This document shows positions 52,650 to 62,787 of a stretch of DNA of 64,000 nucleotides, piece by piece. Under the pieces are notes generated by a model, which was not told the DNA's origin, did not search any database, and was given only the letters and a program-made list of their open reading frames with translations. The translations under genes and the position numbers were made by a program. Positions within the stretch are counted from its first letter, which is position 1; every line of letters begins with the position of its first letter. Source of the stretch: Cryobacterium sp. MP_M3 (GTDB taxonomy: Bacteria > Actinomycetota > Actinomycetes > Actinomycetales > Microbacteriaceae); contig NZ_JADOVI010000001.1 of the NCBI RefSeq assembly GCF_015752155.1, forward strand, positions 186,001-250,000, given 5' to 3'.

Positions 52650-54014
52650 ATGAAAATTGCCGACACCATTCTCGACCTGATCGGCGACACCCCGCTGGTC
52701 AAGCTCCACAAGGTCACGGAGGGCGTGACCGCCACCGTGCTGGTCAAGCTCGAATACCTCAACCCGGGCGGCTCGTCCAAGGACCGCATCGCGACCCGGA
52801 TCATCGACGCCGCCGAACGCGACGGCCTGCTCCTGCCCGGCGGCACCATCGTCGAACCCACCTCCGGCAACACCGGCGTCGGCCTCGCCCTGGTCGCCCA
52901 GCAGCGCGGCTACCGGTGCGTGTTCGTGCTGCCGGACAAGGTCGGCGAGGACAAGCGCAACGTGCTCACGGCCTACGGCGCGGAGATCGTGGTGACCCCG
53001 ACATCCGTCGCCCCCGACCACCCCGACTCCTACTACAGCGTCTCCGACCGGCTGGCCCGGGAGATCCCGGGGGCGTTCAAGCCGAACCAGTACGCCAACC
53101 CGAACGGGCCGCTCAGCCACTACGAGACCACCGGCCCCGAGATCTGGCGCGACACCGACGGCACGATCACCCACTTCGTCGCGGGCGTGGGCACCGGCGG
53201 CACCATCACCGGCACCGGGCGCTACCTGCGCGAGGTGTCCGGCGACACCGTGCGCATCATCGGCGCCGACCCGGAAGGATCGGTCTACTCCGGCGGCACC
53301 GGCCGCCCCTACCTGGTCGAGGGCGTCGGTGAGGACTTCTGGCCGGCCGCCTACGACCCGGCCGTCGTGCACGAGGTGATCGCCGTGTCCGACGCCGACT
53401 CCTTCGCGATGACCCGCCGCCTCGCCCTTGAGGAGGGAATCCTGGTCGGCGGCTCGAGCGGGATGGCCGTGGTCGCCGCCCTCCGCGCCGCCGAGAAGCT
53501 CACCGCCGCCGACACCATCGTCGTGCTGCTGCCCGACGGCGGCCGCGGCTACCTGGGCAAGATCTTCAACGACGGCTGGATGCGCAGCTACGGTTTCACC
53601 AACGCGCCCGCCGGGCACACCGTCGGCAACCTGCTCGAATCGAAGACCGGCACGCTCCCGGCGTTCGTCTACGTGCACCCGAGCGCCACCGTGCGTGACG
53701 CGATCGAGCGGATGACGTCGTCGAGCGTCTCCCAGGTGCTCGTGCTGACGGCGAAACCGCCGGTCGTCATGGGCGAGGTCGTCGGCTCCCTCGACGAACG
53801 CCACCTGATGGAACTCGTCTTCTCCGGGGAGGCGAAACTGGGCGACCAGGTCAGCGCCTTCGTCAGCGATTCCCTGCCGATGATCGGCGTGAACGAGCCG
53901 GTCGCCGCGGCCCGCGCCGCCTTCGCCGGCCACGATGCACTGCTCGTCACCGACGGCGGCAAACCCCTCGGCGTCATCACCCGCCACGACCTGCTCACCT
54001 ACCTGAGCGCCTAG
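52650..54014 (+). CDS. cbs: Cystathionine beta-synthase
   Basis: 454 residues. This PLP enzyme makes cystathionine from homocysteine and serine (reverse transsulfuration). The PLP lysine is K44 in NPGGSSKDRIATR, the phosphate loop is GVGTGGTITGTGR and the substrate loop is TSGNTGVGLA. A tandem pair of CBS (Bateman) domains fills the C-terminal 120 or so residues (YVHPSATVRDAIERM, AARAAFAGHDALLVTDGGKP). AAGGA lies just before the ATG. Followed by a cystathionine gamma-enzyme gene after 26 bp. Confidence 0.95.
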   Translation: MKIADTILDLIGDTPLVKLHKVTEGVTATVLVKLEYLNPGGSSKDRIATRIIDAAERDGLLLPGGTIVEPTSGNTGVGLALVAQQRGYRCVFVLPDKVGEDKRNVLTAYGAEIVVTPTSVAPDHPDSYYSVSDRLAREIPGAFKPNQYANPNGPLSHYETTGPEIWRDTDGTITHFVAGVGTGGTITGTGRYLREVSGDTVRIIGADPEGSVYSGGTGRPYLVEGVGEDFWPAAYDPAVVHEVIAVSDADSFAMTRRLALEEGILVGGSSGMAVVAALRAAEKLTAADTIVVLLPDGGRGYLGKIFNDGWMRSYGFTNAPAGHTVGNLLESKTGTLPAFVYVHPSATVRDAIERMTSSSVSQVLVLTAKPPVVMGEVVGSLDERHLMELVFSGEAKLGDQVSAFVSDSLPMIGVNEPVAAARAAFAGHDALLVTDGGKPLGVITRHDLLTYLSA

Positions 54015-54040
54015 ACAGTCTTCGACAGTAAGGACCACCC

Positions 54041-55195
54041 ATGGCTCGCACGCAGAACTTCGACACCATCGCCATCCACGCCGGGCAGGAATTCGATCCG
54101 ACTACCGGCGCCGTCATCCCGCCGATCTACCAGACCTCCACCTACGTGCAGGAGAGCATCGGCAACCTGCGCGGCGGCTACGAGTACAGCCGCGGCGGCA
54201 ACCCCACCCGCACAGTGCTCGAGACCCTGCTCGCCGCGCTCGAGGGAGGTAAGCACGGGCTGTCCTTCGCCAGCGGGCTCGCCGCCGAGGACACCATCCT
54301 GCGCGCCCTCCTGGCGCCCGGCGACCACATCGTGCTCGGCAACGACGTCTACGGCGGCACCCACCGGCTGATCAACAAGGTGCACGGCGCCTGGGGCGTG
54401 CGGAACACCACGGTCGAGATGTCGGACCTCGCCGCCGTCGAACAGGCGATCCTCCCCGGTAAGACGAAGATCCTCTGGGTGGAGACGCCGAGCAACCCCC
54501 TCATGAAGATCAGTGACATTGCCGCGCTCGCCGAGCTCGGGCACCGTTTCGGGGTCACCGTCATCGTCGACAACACGTTCGCTTCGCCCGCGCTGCAGCA
54601 TCCGCTTGCCTTCGGCGCCGACGTGGTCGTGCACTCCACGACGAAGTACCTCGGCGGCCACTCCGACGTGCTCGGCGGGGCCCTGGTCATCAACGATGAC
54701 GCGCTGGCCGAGAAGGCCCAGTTCCTGCAGTTCGCGGCCGGCCCGGTCTCCGCGCCGCTCGACGCCTGGCTCACCGTGCGCGGCATCAAGACCCTGTCGG
54801 TGCGGATGGACCGCCACTGCAGCAACGCGCAGGCGATCGCCGAACACTTGCAGGGCCACCCCGCGATCGACACCGTGTACTACCCCGGGCTGCCGGGCCA
54901 CCCCGGCCACGAGCTGGCGAAGAAGCAGATGCGCGGCTTCGGCGGCATGCTCTCCCTCGCCTTCGCCGGGGGAGCGCCGGCGGCGCGCGCCTTCGCCGAG
55001 TCGACCCACCTGTTCCAGCTGGCCGAGTCCCTCGGCGGGGTCGAGTCCCTCGTGAACTACCCGTCCGAGATGACGCACGCCTCGGTGCGCGGCACCGAAC
55101 TCGAGGTGCCCGACAACATCATCCGCCTCTCGGTGGGCATCGAGGACGTGGCCGACCTGATCGCCGACGTGGAGCAGGCCCTGCCCGCCCGCTGA
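54041..55195 (+). CDS. metB: Cystathionine gamma-synthase/lyase
   Basis: 384 residues of the Cys/Met-metabolism PLP family; the PLP lysine is K202 in HSTTKYLGGHSD, with YEYSRGGNPTRTVLETLLAA and VETPSNPLMKISDI. The family holds both the synthase (forward) and the gamma-lyase (reverse), which sequence alone does not separate well. Being in one unit with cbs it most probably acts as the gamma-lyase giving cysteine, and the symbol mccB/cth would then be better. AAGGA precedes the ATG. Confidence 0.9.
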   Translation: MARTQNFDTIAIHAGQEFDPTTGAVIPPIYQTSTYVQESIGNLRGGYEYSRGGNPTRTVLETLLAALEGGKHGLSFASGLAAEDTILRALLAPGDHIVLGNDVYGGTHRLINKVHGAWGVRNTTVEMSDLAAVEQAILPGKTKILWVETPSNPLMKISDIAALAELGHRFGVTVIVDNTFASPALQHPLAFGADVVVHSTTKYLGGHSDVLGGALVINDDALAEKAQFLQFAAGPVSAPLDAWLTVRGIKTLSVRMDRHCSNAQAIAEHLQGHPAIDTVYYPGLPGHPGHELAKKQMRGFGGMLSLAFAGGAPAARAFAESTHLFQLAESLGGVESLVNYPSEMTHASVRGTELEVPDNIIRLSVGIEDVADLIADVEQALPAR

Positions 55196-55247
55196 CCTTG
55201 GCAGTTTCTCGACGGAGTGTGTCGTCTCTGCCATTTCGGTGACGGCG

Positions 55248-56603
55248 ATGGAGCACGATCATGGTGGAGTGACCATCAACCCAGACACTGAGACAGTGAT
55301 CCCTGACCCGCTCCCGACGGATGCGCGGCCCGCGCACGCCGGATCCCTCGGCCTGGTGCAGGGCACGGCCCTCTACATCGCGGCCGTGCTCGGCACCGGA
55401 ATCCTCGTGCTGCCGGGCCTCGCGGCGACCGCGGCCGGGCCGGCCTCGCTCCTGGCCGTCTTCGCCGTATTCCTGCTCTCGATCCCGCTCGCCGGAACCT
55501 TCGCCGCGCTGGCCTCGCGCTACCCCGACCCGGGCGGCGTGGCCAGTTACGTGCGGCGCGCGCTCGGCCAGACCTGGGCTCGAATGACCGGCTACTGGTT
55601 CTTCTTCGGGGTGGGCTTCGGAGCCCCCGTCGTGGCAATGCTCGGCGCGGAATATGTGGTGGCGATCATCGGCGCCGACCGGGGTGCCGTTCCGTGGGTG
55701 GCCCTGCTGATCCTGATCCCCCCGTTCGTGTCGAACTTCTTCGGCCTGCGGGTGTCCGGCCTGGTGCAGCTCGCGCTGACCGGCGCCCTCCTATTCGTCG
55801 TCGTCGGCGTGGTCGCCGTGGCGTTCCCCGCCGCGGACCCTGGCAACCTCGAACCGTTCCTGCCGAACGGCTGGGGCGGCGTCGGCACGGCGATCAGCCT
55901 GTTCGTCTGGGCCTTCGCCGGCTGGGAGGTCGGCACCCACATCGCCGGCGAGTTCCGCAACCCGCGCCGGGTCATCCCGGTGGCCACCGCGATCGCCCTG
56001 GTCGTGGTCGGGATCGCCTACCTCGCCCTGCAGTACGTGACCGTCGCCGTGCTCGGCCCGCGGGCCGGGCAGGGCCAGGTGCCCCTGCTCGAGCTGGTCC
56101 GGGCCGCGCCGCTCGGGGTCGGGCCGCTCCTCGTGGCAGTGATCGCCGCCGTCGTGGCACTCGGTGTGCTGAACGTGTACATCGGCGCCTTCGCGAAGCT
56201 CGGCGCCTCACTCGGCCGGGACGGCGACCTGCCGCGGTGGATGACCCCCGGCGTCGAATCCGGCGGTATCCCGCGCCGCAGCCTGGCCGTCGTCGCCGGG
56301 CTCACCGGCAGCTACTTCACCGTCATGGTCAGCCAGGGAGTACCCCTGGCGGCGTTCATCCTCATCCACACGAGCTCGATGGTGGCCATCTACACGCTCG
56401 GCATGATCGCGGCCGTGCGTCTGCTCGCCACCTGGTCGCCGGGCTGGTGGCTCGCCGTCGTGTCCGTGGCGCTCACCGCCGGGCTGCTCGTGCTGGCGGG
56501 ACCCAACCTCGTCGTCCCCGCCCTGCTCGCGGTGGTCGCGCTCATCGTGCGCGCCGCCAAGCGGCACCGCCTCCGTCCATCCCTGACCAAGGAGTCCGCG
56601 TGA
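55248..56603 (+). CDS. APC-superfamily amino-acid permease
   Basis: About 450 residues with twelve hydrophobic spans. The first span GTALYIAAVLGTGILVLPGL and FAGWEVGTHIAGEFRNPRRV are typical of the basic/neutral amino-acid branch (YjeH-like). The start is unsure: GTG 55239, ATG 55248 and GTG 55269 are all in frame and none has a good ribosome-binding site. Its stop overlaps the GTG of the cyclase gene by 4 bp, so the transported compound may be linked to the cyclase substrate. Confidence 0.85.
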   Translation: MEHDHGGVTINPDTETVIPDPLPTDARPAHAGSLGLVQGTALYIAAVLGTGILVLPGLAATAAGPASLLAVFAVFLLSIPLAGTFAALASRYPDPGGVASYVRRALGQTWARMTGYWFFFGVGFGAPVVAMLGAEYVVAIIGADRGAVPWVALLILIPPFVSNFFGLRVSGLVQLALTGALLFVVVGVVAVAFPAADPGNLEPFLPNGWGGVGTAISLFVWAFAGWEVGTHIAGEFRNPRRVIPVATAIALVVVGIAYLALQYVTVAVLGPRAGQGQVPLLELVRAAPLGVGPLLVAVIAAVVALGVLNVYIGAFAKLGASLGRDGDLPRWMTPGVESGGIPRRSLAVVAGLTGSYFTVMVSQGVPLAAFILIHTSSMVAIYTLGMIAAVRLLATWSPGWWLAVVSVALTAGLLVLAGPNLVVPALLAVVALIVRAAKRHRLRPSLTKESA

Positions 56604-57277
56604 CCGGCACCCGCCCCCGCTTCATCGACCTCAGCCACGAGATCAGGGCGGGTCTGGTTACTTATCCCGGGCTTCCTGCCCCCGTCATCTCCCCCCACCT
56701 CACCCGGAAAGACTCCCGGTCGAAATACGCCCCCGGGACCGAGTTCGCGATGGACCTGATCACCATGATCGGCAACACGGGCACCTATCTCGACAGCCCG
56801 TTCCACCGGTATCCTCAGGGCGCCGACCTGGCCGGCCTCGCCCTTGACACTCTTGTGGACCTGCCCGCGGAGGTATTCCATCTGACGGATACCTCCTCCC
56901 GCGGCATAGCCCTCGGCGTATTCGACCGGCGGGGGAGCGCCCTGGCCGGCACCGCCGTGTTGCTCCACACCGGCTGGGACGCTCACTTCGGCACCCCGGG
57001 GTACGCCGTCGGCGCGCCCTACCTGACCGGCGCGGCCGCGCAGGCGCTGATCGACTCCGGGGTCATCCTGGTCGGGATCGATTCCCTGAACATCGACGAC
57101 ACCGAGTCGGGCGGGGAACGGCCCGCGCATTCCCTGCTGCTCGCCGCCGGCATCCATGTGGTGGAGCACCTCACCGGGCTCGCCGCGTTGCCGGACGCCG
57201 GCGCCAGCTTCACGGCCGTGCCGCCGAAGATCTCGGGCTTCGGCACCTTCCCGGTGCGGGCCTACGCCCGGCTGTGA
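56600..57277 (+). CDS. Cyclase-family (kynurenine formamidase-like) protein with altered metal site
   Basis: 225 residues from a GTG with AAGGAG upstream. It has the cyclase/KynB fold: RFIDLSHEIRAGLVTYPGLP at the start and GVILVGIDSLNIDD near residue 155. The usual metal-binding HxGTHxDxPxH motif reads GNTGTYLDSPFH (about 57-68), so the first two His are Asn and Tyr while Asp and the last His remain. Formamidase activity cannot be assumed. Coupled to an amino-acid permease, it may process a compound that permease imports. Confidence 0.8.
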   Translation: MTGTRPRFIDLSHEIRAGLVTYPGLPAPVISPHLTRKDSRSKYAPGTEFAMDLITMIGNTGTYLDSPFHRYPQGADLAGLALDTLVDLPAEVFHLTDTSSRGIALGVFDRRGSALAGTAVLLHTGWDAHFGTPGYAVGAPYLTGAAAQALIDSGVILVGIDSLNIDDTESGGERPAHSLLLAAGIHVVEHLTGLAALPDAGASFTAVPPKISGFGTFPVRAYARL

Positions 57278-57292
57278 CGCCCACCGCCCCGA

Positions 57293-57443
57293 TGTGACAG
57301 GCACGCGGCGGGATGTGACAGTCACCTCAACGGAACTCCGGCAGCGCCTCTCGGTAATGTGACTGTCACACAGTGCTTTCCGACTGGCGGCGACGTGTGC
57401 ATAATTGATATGCGTTCACGTTTGTGACCGTGCACATGTGAAC
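57293..57443 (+). promoter_or_regulatory. TGTGAC/GTCACA operator cluster and promoter of the ara-type LacI gene
   Basis: TGTGAC-A-GGCAC (57293-57304), TGTGAC-A-GTCACC (57314-57326) and the perfect TGTGAC-T-GTCACA (57358-57370) lie upstream of TTTCCG (57377-57382) and CATAAT (57400-57405), which are 17 bp apart. A further GTTCAC/GTGAAC pair (57414-57443) lies downstream. TGTGA/TCACA half-sites recur before araB at 58691-58704. Autoregulation by the LacI protein is likely, but the TGTGA/TCACA form would also suit a CRP-family factor. Confidence 0.6.
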
Positions 57444-57454
57444 AAGGTCGTTAC

Positions 57455-58477
57455 GTGACAGAGAATCTGCCCAAGGTGCGGGCGCCCAGCATCCGGGATG
57501 TGGCCCGCCTGGCCGGCGTCTCCCACCAGACCGTCTCTCGCGTTCTGAACAACCACCCGAGCATCCGAGAGTCGACCAAGGCCCGCGTGCTCCAGGTCAT
57601 GGAGGAGCTCCAGTACCGGCCGAACCGCGCCGCACGGGCGCTTTCTCGTGGGCGGTCGCGCACGATCGGGATACTCTCGGCGCAGAGCTCCGAGTACGGC
57701 CCGGCCAGCAGCATTGCGGCCATCCAGGACGCGGCCCGGGAAGCCGGGTACTACGTGAACACGGCGAACCTGACCACGGTCGACCAGGAGTCGATCGAAG
57801 CGGCCCTCATGCACCTGATGCTGCAGGCCGTGGAGGCAATCGTGGTGATCGCACCTCAGGTGCGGGTCTTCGATGTGCTGGAGCAGCTCTCGATCACGGT
57901 GCCCTTCGTGTCGCTGCAGTCAACCGGCCATCTCGACGACCACGCCCTGTCGGTCGACCAGATCGCCGGCGCCAGGCTGGCGACCCGTCACCTGATCGAC
58001 CTCGGCCACCGGCGCATCTACCACCTGGCCGGCCCGCAGGACTGGATCGAGGCGGAGGCGCGGATGCGCGGCTTCCTCGACGAGATGGGGGCGATGGATG
58101 TCCCCACCACGGCGCCGATCCTCGGCGACTGGACCGCGGACTTCGGCTACCACGCGGGGCGGGAACTTTTCGGCCGCCGCGACTTCACCGCGATCTTCTC
58201 CTCGAACGACCAGATGGCGCTCGGCCTCATGCACGCGGCCAGGGACGCCGGCCTGGACATCCCGCGGGACGTCAGCATCGTCGGCTTCGACGACATCCCC
58301 GAAGCGGCGCATTTCTGGCCGCCGCTGACCACGGTACGGCAGGACTTCGGCGAACTGGGCCGCCGCTGCATCGCCCTGCTGCTGAGCAATCTCCCGGGCG
58401 GTGAGCCCAGTGCCGACCGCGATCCGATCATGCCGCGGCTGATCGTGCGCGAGTCGACGGCCCCGCCGGCCTTCTGA
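57455..58477 (+). CDS. LacI-family regulator, probable arabinose regulator
   Basis: 340 residues from a GTG. The HTH is canonical (VRAPSIRDVARLAGVSHQTV, SRVLNNHPSIRESTKARVLQ), followed by the sugar-sensing domain (IGILSAQSSEYGPAS, DRDPIMPRLIVRES at the end). It lies 298 bp before araB in the same direction, and TGTGA/TCACA sites occur before both genes. LacI-type AraR proteins are known in actinobacteria, unlike the AraC activator of enterics; the effector is inferred as arabinose or a phosphorylated product. Confidence 0.88.
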   Translation: MTENLPKVRAPSIRDVARLAGVSHQTVSRVLNNHPSIRESTKARVLQVMEELQYRPNRAARALSRGRSRTIGILSAQSSEYGPASSIAAIQDAAREAGYYVNTANLTTVDQESIEAALMHLMLQAVEAIVVIAPQVRVFDVLEQLSITVPFVSLQSTGHLDDHALSVDQIAGARLATRHLIDLGHRRIYHLAGPQDWIEAEARMRGFLDEMGAMDVPTTAPILGDWTADFGYHAGRELFGRRDFTAIFSSNDQMALGLMHAARDAGLDIPRDVSIVGFDDIPEAAHFWPPLTTVRQDFGELGRRCIALLLSNLPGGEPSADRDPIMPRLIVRESTAPPAF

Positions 58478-58480
58478 CCC

Positions 58481-58537
58481 GCGCCGGTTTCGGCAGGCTG
58501 CCCCCGCGGGGGCGGGGCGGCCTGCCGAAACCGGCGC
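58481..58537. repeat. Inverted repeat, family 3 copy 2 (GTTTCGGCAGGC arms)
   Basis: Perfect 18-bp arms (58481-58498 and 58520-58537; outer GCGCCGGTTTCGGCAGGC) with a 21-nt GC-rich loop. It begins 3 bp after the LacI gene stop and probably terminates it, separating it from araB. Shares GTTTCGGCAG with 32893-32940. Confidence 0.8.
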
Positions 58538-58647
58538 GCCCTGGCGCGGAGGCCGGGCCCGGGTGAACGGATGCCGCGCCCGGCCACCCGAGGAAGCCGT
58601 CTCGCCCCGGACTGGGGGGACCGTTCTCAAATCGACGCAAATCGGAC

Positions 58648-58707
58648 TTGACACCGCAGTCGTTAGTGGGGCTAACATAAGACCATCGAATGTGACCGAT
58701 CACATTC
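58648..58707 (+). promoter_or_regulatory. araB promoter with overlapping operators
   Basis: TTGACA (58648-58653) is a perfect -35 hexamer; the -10 is TAACAT (58673-58678, 19-bp spacing) or an overlapping hexamer. GTTAG-TGGGG-CTAAC (58662-58676) is an inverted repeat in the spacer. GAATGTGA-CCGA-TCACATTC (58688-58707) is a perfect palindrome at the expected start of transcription. A bound repressor would block initiation. Confidence 0.7.
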
Positions 58708-58775
58708 GGCCGTCACATCCGGCCCGAGAACCACCCGGGCAGGCGCAGCACCAGCCAGACAAGGGAGTCGATTTC

Positions 58776-60497
58776 GTGAGCACGACCGAGCAGCCGCCGA
58801 CACAGGCAGGCGACGAGAGCTACGTCATCGGAATCGACTACGGGACCCTGTCCGGTCGCGCCGTCGTCGTGCGCGTCTCCGACGGAGTCGAACTCGGATC
58901 GGCCGTGCTCGACTACCCGCACGCCGTGATGGACACCGTCCTCGCCGCCACCGGAGCGGTCCTCCCGCCCGAGTGGGCGCTGCAGGTTCCGCAGGACTAT
59001 GTCGCCGTGCTCAAGAGCGCGGTCCCCGCCGCGGTCAGGAACGCGGGTATCGACCCGGCACTCGTGATCGGCGTCGGCACCGACTTCACCGCCTGCACAA
59101 TGGTGCCGGTCCTCGCCGACGGCACGCCCCTGAACGAACTGCCCGAATACGCCGACCGGCCGCACGCCTACGTCAAGCTGTGGAAGCACCACGCCGCGCA
59201 GCGCCAGGCCGACCGCATCAACGAGCTCGCCGCCAGCCGCGGCGAGAGCTGGCTGCCCCGCTACGGCGGACTCATCTCCAGCGAGTGGGAGTTCGCCAAA
59301 GGCCTGCAGCTGCTCGAGGAAGACCCCGAACTGTACAACCGGATGGACCACTGGGTGGAGGCCGCCGACTGGATCGTCTGGCAGCTCACCGGCAGCTACG
59401 TGCGCAACGCCTGTACCGCCGGGTACAAGGGCATCCTGCAGGACGGCGTCTACCCGAGCGAGGAGTTCCTCACCGCCCTCAACCCCGCGTTCGCCCAGTT
59501 CGCGAACGAGAAGGTCGCCCATGAGATCGGCCAGCTCGGGGCATCCGCCGGCACCCTGTCGAAGGAGGCCGCGGCCTGGACCGGCCTGCCGGAAGGCATC
59601 GCCGTGGCCGTCGGCAACGTCGATGCGCACGTCACCGCCCCCGCCGCCCAGGCGGTCGAGCCCGGCCAGATGGTCGCCATCATGGGCACCTCGACCTGCC
59701 AGGTGATGAACTCCGACCACCTCGCCGAAGTCCCCGGCATGTGCGGCGTCGTCGACGGCGGCATCGTCTCCGGACTCTACGGCTACGAGGCCGGCCAGTC
59801 CGGCGTCGGCGACATCTTCGCCTGGTATGTCGCCAACCAGGTTCCGCCGCGCTGCCACGAGGCCGCGAAGGATGCCGGGCTCAGCGTGCACCAGTACCTC
59901 ACCGAACTGGTCCGCGACCAGCCGGTCGGCGGCCACGGGCTAGTCGCTCTCGACTGGCACAGCGGGAACCGCTCCGTGCTCGTCGACCACGAACTCTCCG
60001 GGCTCGTGCTCGGCGCCACCCTCACCACCCGTCCGGAGGAGATCTACCGGGCCCTGCTCGAGGCCACCGCGTTCGGCGCCCGCACCATCGTCGAGACGTT
60101 CAACGCGAGCGGGGTGCCGGTCACCGAGTTCATCGTCGCCGGCGGCCTGCTCAAAAACAGCTTCCTCATGCAGACCTACAGCGACATCCTGCGGATGCCG
60201 ATCTCCACCATCGCGAGCGACCAGGGCCCCGCGCTCGGCTCGGCGATCCACGCGGCCGTCGCCGCGGGGGCCTACGCCGATGTGCGCGCCGCCGGGAAGG
60301 CAATGGGCAAGCTCAACAGGAACGTTTACACCCCGAACGAAGAGTCGGCGACCGCCTACGACAGGCTGTTCGCCGAATACTCGCTGCTGCATGACTACTT
60401 CGGCCGCGGCGGCAACGACGTGATGCACCGGCTGAAGGCCCTGCGACGGGACGCCCTCGCACCGGTCGCCGCCCGCGCCGAGGCGGTGTCCGCATGA
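58776..60497 (+). CDS. araB: Ribulokinase
   Basis: 573 residues from a GTG with AAGGGAG 8 nt upstream. It phosphorylates L-ribulose to L-ribulose-5-phosphate. FGGY-kinase features: [20 protein letters not shown] at the N-terminus, [20 protein letters not shown] as the ribulokinase-specific block, and [20 protein letters not shown], then the adenosine motif [15 protein letters not shown]. The araD start overlaps its stop by 4 bp. Confidence 0.96.
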   Translation: MSTTEQPPTQAGDESYVIGIDYGTLSGRAVVVRVSDGVELGSAVLDYPHAVMDTVLAATGAVLPPEWALQVPQDYVAVLKSAVPAAVRNAGIDPALVIGVGTDFTACTMVPVLADGTPLNELPEYADRPHAYVKLWKHHAAQRQADRINELAASRGESWLPRYGGLISSEWEFAKGLQLLEEDPELYNRMDHWVEAADWIVWQLTGSYVRNACTAGYKGILQDGVYPSEEFLTALNPAFAQFANEKVAHEIGQLGASAGTLSKEAAAWTGLPEGIAVAVGNVDAHVTAPAAQAVEPGQMVAIMGTSTCQVMNSDHLAEVPGMCGVVDGGIVSGLYGYEAGQSGVGDIFAWYVANQVPPRCHEAAKDAGLSVHQYLTELVRDQPVGGHGLVALDWHSGNRSVLVDHELSGLVLGATLTTRPEEIYRALLEATAFGARTIVETFNASGVPVTEFIVAGGLLKNSFLMQTYSDILRMPISTIASDQGPALGSAIHAAVAAGAYADVRAAGKAMGKLNRNVYTPNEESATAYDRLFAEYSLLHDYFGRGGNDVMHRLKALRRDALAPVAARAEAVSA

Positions 60498-61204
60498 GCT
60501 CGTTCGGACCGCGCATCGAGGTGGCCGTCGCCCGGCTCCGCGACGATATCGCCCGGCTGCACTCCGAACTCACCCGCAACGGGCTGGTCGTCTGGACCGG
60601 CGGCAATGTCTCCGGCCGGGTGCCGGGAGCCGACCTGTTCGTGATCAAGCCCAGTGGCGTCGACTACGCCGACCTCGCGCCGGAGAACATGATCCTCTGC
60701 GACCTCGACGGCAACGTCATCCCCGACACCCCCGGGTCGGACCGGTCGCCGTCCAGCGACACCGCCGCCCACGCCTACGTCTACCGGCACATGCCGGAGG
60801 TCGGCGGCGTCGTGCACACGCATTCCACCTATGCGACCGCGTGGGCCGCCCGCGGCGAGGCGATCCCCTGCGTGATCACCGCCATGGCCGACGAGTTCGG
60901 CGGACCTGTGCCGGTCGGCACGTTCGCGATCATCGGCGACGACACGATCGGCCGCGGCATCGTCGAAGCCCTGACCGGGCACCGCTCGCGGGCCGTGCTG
61001 ATGCAGAACCACGGTCCGTTCACGATCGGCAAGGATGCCCGCGACGCCGTCAAGGCGGCCGTCATGGTCGAAGACGTGGCCCGCACCGTGCACATCGCCC
61101 GCCAGGGCGGCGAGCTCATCCCCATCCCCCAGGCCGCGATCGATTCCCTCTTCAACCGCTACCAGAACGTCTACGGACAAGCACCGCAAGGAGCACTCAA
61201 GTAA
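60494..61204 (+). CDS. araD: L-ribulose-5-phosphate 4-epimerase
   Basis: 236 residues. Class II aldolase/AraD family, converting L-ribulose-5-P to D-xylulose-5-[21 protein letters not shown] and [12 protein letters not shown] bind phosphate, and [14 protein letters not shown] supplies two zinc His; [13 protein letters not shown] supplies the third. Starts at the overlap with araB, and its stop (TAA) overlaps the araA ATG by 1 bp. Confidence 0.96.
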   Translation: MSSFGPRIEVAVARLRDDIARLHSELTRNGLVVWTGGNVSGRVPGADLFVIKPSGVDYADLAPENMILCDLDGNVIPDTPGSDRSPSSDTAAHAYVYRHMPEVGGVVHTHSTYATAWAARGEAIPCVITAMADEFGGPVPVGTFAIIGDDTIGRGIVEALTGHRSRAVLMQNHGPFTIGKDARDAVKAAVMVEDVARTVHIARQGGELIPIPQAAIDSLFNRYQNVYGQAPQGALK

Positions 61205-62721
61205 TGCCTATTCTCTCCACGACCCTCGACCACTACGAGGTCTGGTTCCTCACCGGCAGCCAGAACCTCTACGGCGAGGAAACGCTGCGCCAGGTCGCCG
61301 AGCAGTCGAAGGCCATCGCCGACGCCCTCGGCGCGTCCAGGGACGTGCCCGTGAAGATCGTCTGGAAGCCCGTTCTCAAGGACTCCGAGTCGATCCGCCG
61401 GGCCGCGCTCGACGCGAACTCCGCCGATCACGTGATCGGCCTGATCGCCTGGATGCACACCTTCTCCCCGGCGAAGATGTGGATCTCCGGCCTCGACGCG
61501 CTGACCAAGCCGCTGCTGCACCTGCACACGCAGGCCAACGTCGAGCTGCCGTGGAGTGAGATCGACTTCGACTTCATGAACCTCAACCAGGCCGCCCACG
61601 GCGACCGGGAGTTCGGCTACATCCAGACCCGGCTCGGGGTGTCCCGCAAGACCGTCGTCGGCCATGTGTCGAACCCGGCCGTCACCTCGAGCATCGGGGC
61701 CTGGACCCGCGCCGCCGCCGGCTGGGCCGCGGCCCGCAGCATGAAGCTCGCCCGCTTCGGCGACAACATGCGCTACGTCGCCGTCACCGAGGGCGACAAG
61801 ACCGAGGCCGAACTCCGGTTCGGCGTGCAGGTGAACACCTGGCCGGTCAACGAACTCGCCGAGGCAGTGCACGCGGCAACGGATGCACAGATCGACGCCC
61901 TCGTTGCCGAATACGAGGAACTCTACGACGTGGCCCCCGAGCTTCGTGCAGGCGGCCCCCGCTACGACTCGCTCCGCTACGGCGCCGCGATCGAGATCGG
62001 CCTCAAGTCCTTCCTCGAAGCCGGCGGCTTCAGTGCCTTCACGACCAGCTTCGAAGACCTCGGCGCCCTCCGCCAGCTGCCCGGCCTCGCCGTGCAGCGA
62101 CTGATGGAACAGGGCTACGGCTTCGGTGCGGAGGGCGACTGGAAGACGGCCGTTCTCGTGCGCGTCGCCAGCGTGATGGGCGCGGGTCTCCCCGGCGGCG
62201 CGAGCCTGATGGAGGACTACACCTACGACCTCACCCCCGGGGCGGAGCTCATCCTCGGCGCACACATGCTCGAGGTCAACCCCGCGCTCTCGAGTGCCCG
62301 GCCGACCCTGGAGATCCACCCGCTCGGCATCGGCGGCCGCGAGGACCCGGTTCGCCTGGTCTTCAACGCCGACCCCGGCCCCGCCGTGGTCGTCGCGATG
62401 AGCGATATGCGCGACCGGTTCCGCCTGGTCGCGAACGTCGTCGAGGTCGTCGAACCCACCGAGGCGCTCCCGAAGCTCCCCGTCGGCCGCGCCGTCTGGA
62501 GCCCGGAACCCGACTTCGCCACCTCCGCCGCAGCCTGGCTCACCGCCGGCGCCGCCCACCACACCGTGATGTCGACCGCCGTCGGCATCGAGGTGTTCCA
62601 CGATTTCGCCGAGATCGCTCGCACCGAGCTTCTCGTGATCGACAAGACCACCACCCTGCGGGATTTCACCCGCGAGGTGCGCTGGAACCAGGCCTACTAC
62701 CGACTGGCACAGGGCCTGTAA
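61204..62721 (+). CDS. araA: L-arabinose isomerase
   Basis: 505 residues, standard length. It isomerises L-arabinose to L-ribulose with Mn2+. [20 protein letters not shown] at the start and [15 protein letters not shown] are signature blocks. Metal ligands are expected in [22 protein letters not shown] and the C-terminal His. AAGGAG stands 8-13 nt before the ATG, inside araD. This araB-D-A order ends the catabolic part of the operon. Confidence 0.97.
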   Translation: MPILSTTLDHYEVWFLTGSQNLYGEETLRQVAEQSKAIADALGASRDVPVKIVWKPVLKDSESIRRAALDANSADHVIGLIAWMHTFSPAKMWISGLDALTKPLLHLHTQANVELPWSEIDFDFMNLNQAAHGDREFGYIQTRLGVSRKTVVGHVSNPAVTSSIGAWTRAAAGWAAARSMKLARFGDNMRYVAVTEGDKTEAELRFGVQVNTWPVNELAEAVHAATDAQIDALVAEYEELYDVAPELRAGGPRYDSLRYGAAIEIGLKSFLEAGGFSAFTTSFEDLGALRQLPGLAVQRLMEQGYGFGAEGDWKTAVLVRVASVMGAGLPGGASLMEDYTYDLTPGAELILGAHMLEVNPALSSARPTLEIHPLGIGGREDPVRLVFNADPGPAVVVAMSDMRDRFRLVANVVEVVEPTEALPKLPVGRAVWSPEPDFATSAAAWLTAGAAHHTVMSTAVGIEVFHDFAEIARTELLVIDKTTTLRDFTREVRWNQAYYRLAQGL

Positions 62722-62787
62722 TCACACCCATCAGCACCCACCACCAACTGCAATCAGAGTTGATACAGAAACACGAAAGGTAAATCA

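Noticed and set aside
55694..56599. Long plus-strand frame preceding the cyclase gene as its N-terminal domain
   Set aside because: It is out of frame with, and fully overlapped by, the amino-acid permease gene; Arg-rich shadow composition.
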